Shown here in pieces: positions 35,664 through 43,554 of a DNA stretch of 64,000 nt (position 1 is the stretch's first letter; each line of letters starts with the position of its first letter). The position numbers and the translations under genes are program-made. The notes under the pieces are model-generated. The model had not been told where the DNA came from, searched no databases, and was given only the letters and a program-made list of their open reading frames with translations. Origin of the DNA: Alphaproteobacteria bacterium (GTDB taxonomy: Bacteria > Pseudomonadota > Alphaproteobacteria > Caulobacterales > Hyphomonadaceae); the NCBI GenBank assembly GCA_018827375.1, contig JAHJYW010000042.1, positions 1 to 64,000 on the forward strand, in the 5' to 3' direction.

Positions 35664-37516
35664 TCGAATCTAAACCGGCCGTCCGTTCCGTCAGTGCCAG
35701 GCCACGCTGCGCATCCTGCCGGCCAGCCAAACTCCCGCCACACCGCAGCCAGCCCGCGTGATTCTGCAAAGTCAGGAAAGCCGGGATGCGTGCGAAACGA
35801 GCGGGCCCAACTGAAATCGCCCCACATGGCGACAGACGCGACGCTCTTGATGGCATAGGCATCGCCCCACTGGGCCATCAATTCCTCGACCATGCCGAGA
35901 TTGGCCACTGCGGTGAAAGTCGAGGGTGAAGGCTCAAAATCCCTTGCCCCCATCTGCATGGCAAGCACCTGCCGCATCATGTCGCCATCAGGCTGGCTGT
36001 CGTGGAAAACGGCGCGGGCGAACATTTCCCATATCGGCCGGCCTTGGGAGCCGCCCTCCAGTTGCGCACCGATCTCGTCGAACAGCTTCAGGTGCTGGCG
36101 CTCGGCCTCGTATGGGTCGCCGCGTGCAAAGGCGTTCCATGTGAGCACTTCTCGAGCCAGCTGGTCACCCAGCTTGATCGCATGCCGGGCATGGCGCTCC
36201 GCCGCCTCGTATTGCCGCATATTCTGGCGAACCAGCGCCAGCGTGTGCCAAGCGAAGGCATCCAGCGGATCAAGGTCGAGCGCCCCCTCCAGCAGCCGCG
36301 CCGCCTCTTCATGATAGCCGAAGCATGCGGCATAATGGCCCACGCTGAACAGGATGCCGGAATTCAGCGGCGCAAGTTGCAGCGCCGTCTTGGCCATCCG
36401 GAAAGCCGTCAGCGCGTCGCCTTCGAAATAGCGGATATTTGCCGACCAGATGATCGTTTCGGGTGCGGCCGGGGCAATTTCCATCGCCCGCTCGACTGCT
36501 GTCTTGGAGGCGTCAAACATGGATTTCAACGAACGGTCCTGGCGATAGGCTGAGGCAAAATTGTTCAGGGTCGCAATCTCGATCCAGGCCATCACGAAGT
36601 CGGGGTCTATACCGACCGCCTCTCTCAGCATCGCTTCGGCGCGGTCGAATGTCGCCTCATCCTGTTTGAGGCGGTAGCTCGCCCGTGCCCGCAACAGGAG
36701 GTCGTAAGCTTCAAAACTGATTGTCAGGCGCGGGGCCAGGCGGCCCTGATCGGAGGGATGCAGCAGTAAATGGAACTCGCGGGCCACGACCTGAGCGATC
36801 CGGTCCTGAAGATCGAAAATGTCTGTCAGCTGCGAGTCAAAGGTCTCCGACCATTGATGAAACCCGTCTGCTGATCGTATCAGCTGAGTCGTTACCCGAA
36901 CCCGCGTGCCATGTTTCCGGACTGAGCCATCAAGGACAAATTCGACATTCAGCGCTGCCCCGATGGCGCGTATGTCTCGCGTCTGCTCCCTGAAAATGAA
37001 CGAAGATGTCCGCCCAGCGACTTTCAGGCCCTCGATATGTACCAACGCATTGATGATTTCCTCAGCGATGCCATCAGCGAAATAGGCCTGGTCACCCGTA
37101 TCGCTCAGATCGGTAAAGGCCAGCACCGCGACCGATGGCGTAGCCGCTTGCACAGCCGTTTCGGTTGCGGGCGCCTCGGACCCGACGTTGGCCTCGAGAC
37201 GATAACCCAGCGTCGGAACAGTCACCACAGCTACGTCCTTTTCGCAGACAGCGAGCAGGGCCTTGCGCAGGAGGGATACGGCACGCGTCAGCACTTCCTC
37301 GCCGCTTGGACTGCCTGGCCACACACGCTCGAATAGTTCATCGCGCCGCCAAAGTCCGCCCGGCCTCTCCGACAATGCCAGCAGGACAGCCATCACCTTT
37401 GGCTCTAGCACCATTTGCCCGCGTTGCGAGGTCAGCCTTAATGCGTCCGGCTCGACCTTCGCATCATTTAACTGGAAGGTTTTGTGCGCGCGGGAGGAGT
37501 CGAATACGCCTGCCAT
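35642..37516 (-). CDS. Winged-helix transcriptional regulator with TPR domain
   Basis: A 624-residue one-protein regulator. An OmpR/CadC-type winged helix spans about residues 15-110 (VMAVLLALSERPGGLWRRDELFERVWPG... VVTVPTLGYRLEA). An FlgO/TolB-like module follows near 130-250 (VAVLAFTDLSDTGDQAYFADGIAEEIINAL), then tetratricopeptide-like helices from about 270 to 560. No membrane segment is obvious. Similar proteins are often labelled adenylate-cyclase-associated TPR regulators, though no cyclase domain is seen. It is divergent from selA across 160 bases, so control of the selenocysteine operon is possible but unproven. Confidence 0.85.
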   Translation of the reverse strand: MAGVFDSSRAHKTFQLNDAKVEPDALRLTSQRGQMVLEPKVMAVLLALSERPGGLWRRDELFERVWPGSPSGEEVLTRAVSLLRKALLAVCEKDVAVVTVPTLGYRLEANVGSEAPATETAVQAATPSVAVLAFTDLSDTGDQAYFADGIAEEIINALVHIEGLKVAGRTSSFIFREQTRDIRAIGAALNVEFVLDGSVRKHGTRVRVTTQLIRSADGFHQWSETFDSQLTDIFDLQDRIAQVVAREFHLLLHPSDQGRLAPRLTISFEAYDLLLRARASYRLKQDEATFDRAEAMLREAVGIDPDFVMAWIEIATLNNFASAYRQDRSLKSMFDASKTAVERAMEIAPAAPETIIWSANIRYFEGDALTAFRMAKTALQLAPLNSGILFSVGHYAACFGYHEEAARLLEGALDLDPLDAFAWHTLALVRQNMRQYEAAERHARHAIKLGDQLAREVLTWNAFARGDPYEAERQHLKLFDEIGAQLEGGSQGRPIWEMFARAVFHDSQPDGDMMRQVLAMQMGARDFEPSPSTFTAVANLGMVEELMAQWGDAYAIKSVASVAMWGDFSWARSFRTHPGFPDFAESRGLAAVWREFGWPAGCAAWPGTDGTDGRFRFDHGEGEP

Positions 37517-37678
37517 CTACTTTCGCCTCCCCGCTGTTCCGGCTACCCTTGGCCTTTATGCGGCCAGTCCCCGCGTTGCGATAGTCCCCGAACGTCTCGT
37601 CTGATACGCACTTGGTGTTCCACCTTGTACAGTCTCGCTCCATGTCTACACTAAGACGAGGCAGAGGGGTCAAAGCAC

Positions 37679-39070
37679 GTGGATAATCTATTGAGACAAT
37701 TGCCACAGATGCAAGCGCTCCTTGATACAGCACATATCGGGGGGTTGCTTCGGACCTATACGCGTCAGGAGGTTACCAGCGCCCTTCGCTCGACTCTTCA
37801 AGCCTTGCGCGGCAGCGTTCGATCCGGCCGCCTGACGAGCCTCCCTGATTTCGACAGCGAAACCTTTGCCACGAGCGTTGCCAGTCACATTGAAGCGGAG
37901 CGTCGACCAAACATACGCTCGGTTATAAATGCGACAGGTATCATTATCCATACCAATCTCGGCCGCGCCCGCCTTGCGCCCGAAGCGCTGGATGCCATCC
38001 AAGCGATTGGCGCGAACTATTCAAACCTTGAGCTGGACCTCCATACCGGAAAGCGTGGGTCCCGCCATTCCCATGTCGAAAATCTTATCTGCGACCTGAC
38101 CGGAGCTGAAGCCGCCCTTGTCGTGAACAATTGTGCTTCGGCTGTGCTGCTCAGCCTGATGGCAACTGCGCACGGCAAGAAAGTCATCGCGTCGCGTGGT
38201 GAACTGATCGAAATCGGGGGGGCTTTTCGCCTGCCTGACGTTATCGAACAAAGTGGTGCAATTCTCAAGGAAGTCGGTTCGACAAACAAAACCCGTGCCG
38301 CAGACTATGAGCGTGCTGTAGACAGCGAAACGGCTGTCCTCTTAAAGAGCCATACAAGCAATTTCCGCATTGTCGGATTCACGTCTGCGCCCAAGCGCGA
38401 AGACCTCGCCATAATTGCACGCAATTCAAATACCATCCTCATGGAAGACCTTGGTAGCGGTGTGCTGATAGACCTTTCTGCCTATGGCTTGCGTGATGAA
38501 CCTGTCGTATCTGACATCCTGAAATCAGGCGTGGATCTTGTCATGTTTTCGGGGGACAAACTGCTTGGCGGTCCTCAGTCGGGTATCATTGCCGGACGCG
38601 GCGATCTCGTCGGCCGGTTGAAGTCTCACCCACTCTGCCGGGCTGTGCGCCTTGACAAGCTCTCGCTCGCCGGGCTCGAGGCGACACTCCGGCTCTACCG
38701 GGAACCGCACGACCCTTTCCAAAGCGTTCCCGTCCTGCGGGCCATCGCTCAGACTATTGGTGAAATTCGCGGGCGCGCCGACCGGCTTGCCGACGCACTG
38801 ATTGCATCAGGTCTCGAAGACGTCACTGTTGCGAAGAGTGCAGCCTATGTCGGAGGCGGATCTCTGCCTCAGCAAGATCTGGAAAGTTATGCCGTTTCCC
38901 TATCTGTACCGTCTTATACAGTAGATGCGATTGTCGCCGCGCTGCGCGCCGCAGAGACACCAATTGTGGGTCTGATCAGGAGCAACCGCTTCGTCATGGA
39001 CGCCCGAACACTCACCGATGAAGATTTGCCCTTTGTGCTGAAAGCGTTTCGCGGTCTGCGCGGGCGATGA
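37679..39070 (+). CDS. selA: L-seryl-tRNA(Sec) selenium transferase
   Basis: A 463-residue PLP enzyme that converts Ser-tRNA(Sec) to Sec-tRNA(Sec) with selenophosphate. The PLP lysine is Lys294 in MFSGDKLLGGPQSG, the SelA signature. Other family motifs are NATGIIIHTNLGRA and VVNNCASAVLL. The start is a GTG at 37679 with AGAGGGG upstream. Its stop overlaps the selB ATG (ATGA). First gene of a selA-selB-selC operon that also leads into a selenoprotein gene. selD, the source of selenophosphate, is not in the window and must lie elsewhere. Confidence 0.97.
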   Translation: MDNLLRQLPQMQALLDTAHIGGLLRTYTRQEVTSALRSTLQALRGSVRSGRLTSLPDFDSETFATSVASHIEAERRPNIRSVINATGIIIHTNLGRARLAPEALDAIQAIGANYSNLELDLHTGKRGSRHSHVENLICDLTGAEAALVVNNCASAVLLSLMATAHGKKVIASRGELIEIGGAFRLPDVIEQSGAILKEVGSTNKTRAADYERAVDSETAVLLKSHTSNFRIVGFTSAPKREDLAIIARNSNTILMEDLGSGVLIDLSAYGLRDEPVVSDILKSGVDLVMFSGDKLLGGPQSGIIAGRGDLVGRLKSHPLCRAVRLDKLSLAGLEATLRLYREPHDPFQSVPVLRAIAQTIGEIRGRADRLADALIASGLEDVTVAKSAAYVGGGSLPQQDLESYAVSLSVPSYTVDAIVAALRAAETPIVGLIRSNRFVMDARTLTDEDLPFVLKAFRGLRGR

Positions 39071-40947
39071 AAACGTGTCCCGTGATAGTGATTGGGCATG
39101 TCGACCACGGGAAAACGTCACTGGTGCGCGCCCTGACAGGTATGGAAACCGATAGGTTACCAGAGGAAAAGGCGCGCGGTCTCTCCATCACGCCAGGCTT
39201 TGCCTACCGGCAGTGCAGCGATGTCATGATCGACTTCATCGACGCTCCCGGTCATGAAAATTTCGTTCGCGCCATGGTCTCCGGCGCGTCTGGTGCCCGC
39301 GCAGCCCTTCTTGTCATATCCGCAGTCGAGGGCGTACAGGCACAAACCTTGGAGCACCTTCAAATTGCTGAATCCCTCGGGATCGATGAAGGCATCGTCG
39401 CCGTCACGCAGTCAGACCGGCTTTCCAAAGCTTACCACGCTGCGCGCGAAGCGGAGCTGCGCGCTGCGTTGTCAAATACGCGATTTTGCGACGCGCCCGT
39501 CATTTTCTGTTCTTCCGTAACGGGGCAGGGGATAGACGCGCTTGTCGATGCGCTTGGGCATCTTGGCCTTCGGTCCACCGGCCCCGAGCCAGTTTGTGCG
39601 CCCTTGCTTCCGGTTGACCGGGTCTTCGTCGCCGAAGGGCGCGGCACGGTTGTTACGGGGACACTGCAAGGCGGATCAATGCAGGTAGAAGACGGTCTTG
39701 TCATTGCCGGCAAAGAGCAATCCACAACCATCCGCGGGATACACGTGCGCGGTCAGGAATCCTCTCAGGCCAATCCGGGCGAGCGTACAGCGCTGAACCT
39801 GAGAGGCATCTCCGCCAATAAAATCAAACCGGGTGATCTCCTGCATGCGCCCGACGCATTCGTCCCTTCCATTCAATGTGATGTTGTCATCAGACTGTCC
39901 CCCCGCGCCAGCCGCCCTGTCAGGCACATGCAGCAAGTCCGTGTCCTGTATGGTACCGCCCAAGCTGTCGCGAGTGTTCGCTTCTTTGCCGGGACACAAT
40001 TGGACCCGGGCACGTCGGTCTTTGCTCAGCTTCGCTTCCCTGTGGCCATCACGACCTTTGCCGGCCAACGTGCAATTATCCGTAGCCTTTCGCCAGCGCA
40101 AACCCTCGGCGGTGCAATTATACTCGATCCCGTGCCGGATCCGAACAAGACCAACAAAAAGCAACGGATCGAAACGCTCGAGGCGGCACAACGAGGCGAC
40201 ACCCCCCAGATCGCGGTGTCCCTTGCCCGGGAACATCAGGGAATTGCACGTATCGCTGACATCTGCCGCCTCGCGCGCAGGCCGGCAATAGAAGTTCGAG
40301 AGGAACTCGCCGCGACCTTCATTGACGTCACGACGACCCTCGTTTCGCCGTCAACCACCGTTGAAGAGGCGAGGGAAAACTATCTCGCACGTCTTCAATC
40401 CTGTCATGCGGCACGCCCGCTCAAGCCATTCGCGCCGCGCGCACCGATGTATACGCCGGGCACGGCACGGGCGCTGATCGCGTTCGTCGAGACGGTGCTC
40501 GTTTCGGAGGGAAAGCTGGTGCTTTCCGGCACTGATGCGGCCCTGCCAACTCACTCGCCACTTCATTACATGACCAAACATCAACAAGACCGGATGGCCT
40601 GGATGGTCGCAAAACTAAAGGCAGGGGATATTTCGCCTCCTGCGCCTGAAGCACTCTTCGCAGGTCCGGACGACGCCGATCTTCTTGCGCTTCTCGTTCA
40701 CGAAGGCGTGGCCCTTCGTCTGTACAATGTCTCACTCGGGCAGTCTCTCGTGTTTCACGCGGACGCCATCGCCGCTGCCGCCACAATACTGAAGACCCGC
40801 TATCCGGGTGAGACTGCCTTTACGACCGGAGAGGCGCGAGAGACCCTCAATACAACCCGTAAGTTTATCATACCGATCCTCGAGTATCTCGATTCACAAG
40901 GCACGACGATACGTAGGGACGACACCCGCTATATCGCTGACGTTTGA
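39067..40947 (+). CDS. selB: Selenocysteine-specific elongation factor
   Basis: A 626-residue GTPase that brings Sec-tRNA(Sec) to UGA codons by binding the SECIS hairpin. The G1 loop is GHVDHGKTS (10-18), followed by DAPGHENF (G3) and VTQSDR in place of the usual NKxD at G4. The elongation-factor barrels follow, and the C-terminal 200 residues show the winged-helix domains that bind the mRNA hairpin. Length is typical. It overlaps selA by four bases and tRNA-Sec follows 35 bases downstream. Confidence 0.97.
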   Translation: MKTCPVIVIGHVDHGKTSLVRALTGMETDRLPEEKARGLSITPGFAYRQCSDVMIDFIDAPGHENFVRAMVSGASGARAALLVISAVEGVQAQTLEHLQIAESLGIDEGIVAVTQSDRLSKAYHAAREAELRAALSNTRFCDAPVIFCSSVTGQGIDALVDALGHLGLRSTGPEPVCAPLLPVDRVFVAEGRGTVVTGTLQGGSMQVEDGLVIAGKEQSTTIRGIHVRGQESSQANPGERTALNLRGISANKIKPGDLLHAPDAFVPSIQCDVVIRLSPRASRPVRHMQQVRVLYGTAQAVASVRFFAGTQLDPGTSVFAQLRFPVAITTFAGQRAIIRSLSPAQTLGGAIILDPVPDPNKTNKKQRIETLEAAQRGDTPQIAVSLAREHQGIARIADICRLARRPAIEVREELAATFIDVTTTLVSPSTTVEEARENYLARLQSCHAARPLKPFAPRAPMYTPGTARALIAFVETVLVSEGKLVLSGTDAALPTHSPLHYMTKHQQDRMAWMVAKLKAGDISPPAPEALFAGPDDADLLALLVHEGVALRLYNVSLGQSLVFHADAIAAAATILKTRYPGETAFTTGEARETLNTTRKFIIPILEYLDSQGTTIRRDDTRYIADV

Positions 40948-40982
40948 CGAACGGCTGGCTGCCGCTAGTGTCGTTTTTTCAT

Positions 40983-41077
40983 GGAGGTGACTGGAGTCTG
41001 GTGGCTTCCCTGGTCTTCAAAACCATGGACGCGTCGACAAGACGTGTGGTGGGTTCGATTCCCATCCACCTCCGCCA
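40983..41077 (+). tRNA. selC: tRNA-Sec (anticodon TCA)
   Basis: A 95-base tRNA with encoded CCA. The acceptor stem pairs GGAGGTG with CACCTCC. The anticodon loop in TGGTCTTCAAAACCA presents TCA, which reads UGA. The long variable arm (GACGCGTCGACAAGACGTGT) and the 8-base acceptor/extended D-stem are typical of bacterial selenocysteine tRNA. The T-arm is GGGTTCGATTCCC. It lies directly behind selB and ahead of the selenoprotein genes. Confidence 0.97.
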
Positions 41078-41148
41078 GCCCCGGCGTCACCCTAGACAAT
41101 ACGCCTCTCTCCTCCCCTATATGTTCTGAAGCAATCAGGAGAGAGTCC

Positions 41149-42738
41149 ATGACGGAAACCAGACCGAGCTTCTCTCTGAAGTCTCTATCCGGCGATACTC
41201 ATTCGTTTCCGCGCGACGGCTCGCACCTCGTCATTTTTGTCAAGGAAGATTGTGAAACGTGCAACACGGCCGTCCCTGTCGTGGAGGCTCTTCACAAGGC
41301 GTACGGTGACAAGCTGCGCGTGTTGATGCCAGGCCAATCGGGAGCCGACAATGCGAGCCTCAGGGACCGCCATGGTCTCACGTTTCCGATCCTTGATGAC
41401 ACGTCCTGCAAAGTCTCCTTTGACTGGGACATTGAAATCGTTCCTTCCGTATTCTGGATGGATGCGCATGGCAGGATCATGTCACATTTCGAGGGTTTTG
41501 TGCGTGAAGAATGGCAAAGTCTGAACGCAGACCTCGCCCGGAGCCTCGATATGGCTCAAGCCCAGATCGACTGGTCTGGCCTGCCAGCATGGCGTCCCGG
41601 ATGCGGGTCCAAGCATCTTTATCCTGAAATTTACGACAAGCTCCGCGCAAGCGCAGAGGGCAGTCCGATCCGGTCGCGGCGCATAGACATTGCGCCTTCG
41701 GACGACGTGATTGAGTTCATGTTTGATCAGGGTTTTTCCGATGGTCTGCCGCTCGTGCCGCCTACGCCCGAACGGGTCCTGCGAATGCTGGACGGCACGC
41801 GCCGCCCTGCGCAAGACCTTGTTGCCACCGTCCCTCCCAATATGGGTGAAGCGACGGTAGAAAAAATTGCCATCAACGCGGTCATGGCGGGATGCAAGCC
41901 GGAATACATGCCTGTGATTATTGCCGCACTGGAGGCTGTCTGCACCGATGCATTCAATATTCATGGCGTTACTGCCACCACGATGGGGGCGGCGCCAGTG
42001 ATTGTTGTCAATGGTCCGATCCGTGACAGGATCGGCATGAATAAGGGCCTGGGGGCGCTCGGGTCCGGCAACCGCGCCAACGCGACGATCGGCCGTGCCT
42101 TGCGGCTCATCGTTGGCAATGTGGGCGGCGGAAAGCCCGGCGGCGTCGAGCGTTCTACCCTTGGCAACCCGATGAAATATACAATGTGCTTCGCGGAAAA
42201 TGAAGAACGCTCTCCCTGGCCGCCCCTTCACGTTGAACGCGGATTCAAGAAAGAGGATTCGGTCGTCACTGTCTTTGCCATGACGGGCGGGCCCGTCCAT
42301 ATTGTTGACCAGGAATCCCGCCAGCCGGAACAGGTCGCCGGCTCCATCGGGTTGGGCCTGGAAGGGGTATTCTTGCCCAAATTGAGAAACCTGCCAATCG
42401 ACGCCCTACTCGTTGTCTGCCCGGAGCACATCGACACGCTGATGAGTGAAGGCGATTATACCAAGGATCGACTGCGCGCCCGGATCCAGGAGGTGACCCG
42501 ACGCCCCTTGAGCGAGATGGTTGCCGACGACACGTCCGGCACAGGCATCCCCAAGTCAGTCGCCGAAAAAATGGAAGCGGCGAAGCTCAAGGCTGAAGTG
42601 CCGAAATTTGCGGGTCCGGAATATATCCATATTGTCGTCGCGGGATCCGATGCGGGCAAGTTCAGCTCGGCTTTCCATGGGTGGGCGACGGGTGAAATCG
42701 GTTCGCAATCGGTGTCGCGTATAATCGATTCAGGCTAG
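41149..42738 (+). CDS. Thioredoxin-like domain fused to a large conserved domain; selenoprotein partner
   Basis: A 529-residue protein without a signal peptide. The N-terminal 140 residues are a thioredoxin/peroxiredoxin-like fold with the redox motif Cys35-Glu-Thr-Cys38 (VKEDCETC). The remaining 380 residues form a domain that I cannot name, with conserved-looking GFSDGLPLVPPTP, MAGCKPEYMPVIIAALEA, GALGSGNRANATIGRALRLI and GGGKPGGVERSTLGNP. The gene has a good AGGAGAG site, begins 71 bases after tRNA-Sec, and is followed 58 bases later by a UGSC selenoprotein. It may reduce or be oxidised by that selenoprotein. It contains no in-frame TGA itself. Confidence 0.82.
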   Translation: MTETRPSFSLKSLSGDTHSFPRDGSHLVIFVKEDCETCNTAVPVVEALHKAYGDKLRVLMPGQSGADNASLRDRHGLTFPILDDTSCKVSFDWDIEIVPSVFWMDAHGRIMSHFEGFVREEWQSLNADLARSLDMAQAQIDWSGLPAWRPGCGSKHLYPEIYDKLRASAEGSPIRSRRIDIAPSDDVIEFMFDQGFSDGLPLVPPTPERVLRMLDGTRRPAQDLVATVPPNMGEATVEKIAINAVMAGCKPEYMPVIIAALEAVCTDAFNIHGVTATTMGAAPVIVVNGPIRDRIGMNKGLGALGSGNRANATIGRALRLIVGNVGGGKPGGVERSTLGNPMKYTMCFAENEERSPWPPLHVERGFKKEDSVVTVFAMTGGPVHIVDQESRQPEQVAGSIGLGLEGVFLPKLRNLPIDALLVVCPEHIDTLMSEGDYTKDRLRARIQEVTRRPLSEMVADDTSGTGIPKSVAEKMEAAKLKAEVPKFAGPEYIHIVVAGSDAGKFSSAFHGWATGEIGSQSVSRIIDSG

Positions 42739-42796
42739 CGGCATTATACTGAACGGCTATGGTGAAAAAGTCACGCGAGCAGAAGAAGGATGGAAA

Positions 42797-43315
42797 ATGA
42801 CAACAATTCTTGACCCCACGGATGAGCGAAAGCCGGTCGAGCGTCAGATCTCGCCCAGAAATGGAGCGCTCACGGGGACGATCGGCCTGCTGGATATCCG
42901 TAAGCCCCGTGGCAGCGTGTTGCTCGATGAGCTTGAGCAACAGCTTGCGATCCGCTTGCCTGGCATCACGGTGAAGCGGTATTCGAAGCCAACCTTCACC
43001 AAGCCGTGTCCCGATGACCTGCGCCGCGAAATTGCAAGTGAAGTGGACTATCTGGTCGAAGCACTGGCCGATTGAGGTTCCTGTACGACGTGCAGTCTGC
43101 ACGACACAGTCTGGTTTGAAATCCAGGGAATCCCATCGGTCTCCATTGCTTCATCCGAGTTCGAGGAAGCTGCCAATTTTCAGCGCAGTGCGCTTGGCAT
43201 GGAAGACGCTCGCTATGTCCTTGTCCCACATCCAATCCAGGATGCCACGGATGATGAAATGCGAACCAAGGCAAGACATGCGCTCACCAGCATTATCAAT
43301 GCACTGACAAAGTAG
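42797..43315 (+). CDS. UGSC-type selenoprotein (in-frame TGA = selenocysteine 93)
   Basis: A 172-residue protein if TGA at 43073-43075 is read as selenocysteine. Upstream is a 92-codon frame (GTIGLLDIRKPRG...) with AAGGA before the ATG. The same frame continues for 79 codons after the TGA to a TAG at 43313-43315. The junction reads Sec93-Gly-Ser-Cys96-Thr-Thr-Cys99. This matches the UGSC-containing selenoprotein family, known from environmental selenoproteome surveys and of unknown function. The downstream part has VLVPHPIQD near residues 141-148, typical of that family. A SECIS-like hairpin follows the TGA, and selA, selB and tRNA-Sec lie just upstream. A gene caller without recoding would stop at 43075. 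Confidence 0.92.
43073..43109 (+). promoter_or_regulatory. Bacterial SECIS-like hairpin
   Basis: The apical stem pairs GTGC (43090-43093) with GCAC (43099-43102) around the loop AGTCT, which has a G in its second position. The lower stem pairs CTGT (43081-43084) with ACAG (43106-43109) across an internal loop. The apical loop starts about 18 bases after the TGA, within the range known for bacterial SECIS elements. It lies inside the coding sequence, as bacterial ones do. Confidence 0.75.
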
Positions 43316-43350
43316 CGAAGAGAGTCCGGTCGGACTCCATCTGACGGGTC

Positions 43351-43465
43351 GGTGCTGTCAGGCTAATGCTTACCGTCTCTATTCTTCGTGGACGAGCAGG
43401 TGTTGGGCGACGAAAAGGTCGCGCCACTCGCGAAGGGCGGCGTCGCATTTCTGTTTGACCAGATA
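43351..43465 (-). mobile_element. Decayed end of an IS6-like element
   Basis: From GGTGCTGTCAG at 43351 the sequence tracks the left end of the intact element at 46786 for about 115 bases. It includes an exact shared run around AAGGTCGCGCC and ACTCGCGAAGGGCGGCGTC, with scattered substitutions elsewhere. It holds the terminal repeat and the 3' end of the transposase frame only, so it is a diverged fragment. The bases from 43466 to 43554 hold nothing I can identify. Confidence 0.8.
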
Positions 43466-43554
43466 AGTGTCATTTCCAGTAAAAAAGCTCCGTTCAACAA
43501 GGTATGTGATCGGATCGTCTGCGAGGATGCAGGTTGAGTAAAATCGATTGTAAC

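Noticed and set aside
43073-43075. TGA at 43073-43075 as a normal stop codon
   Set aside because: The frame continues with family-like sequence to TAG, a SECIS-like hairpin follows, and selA, selB and tRNA-Sec are immediately upstream.
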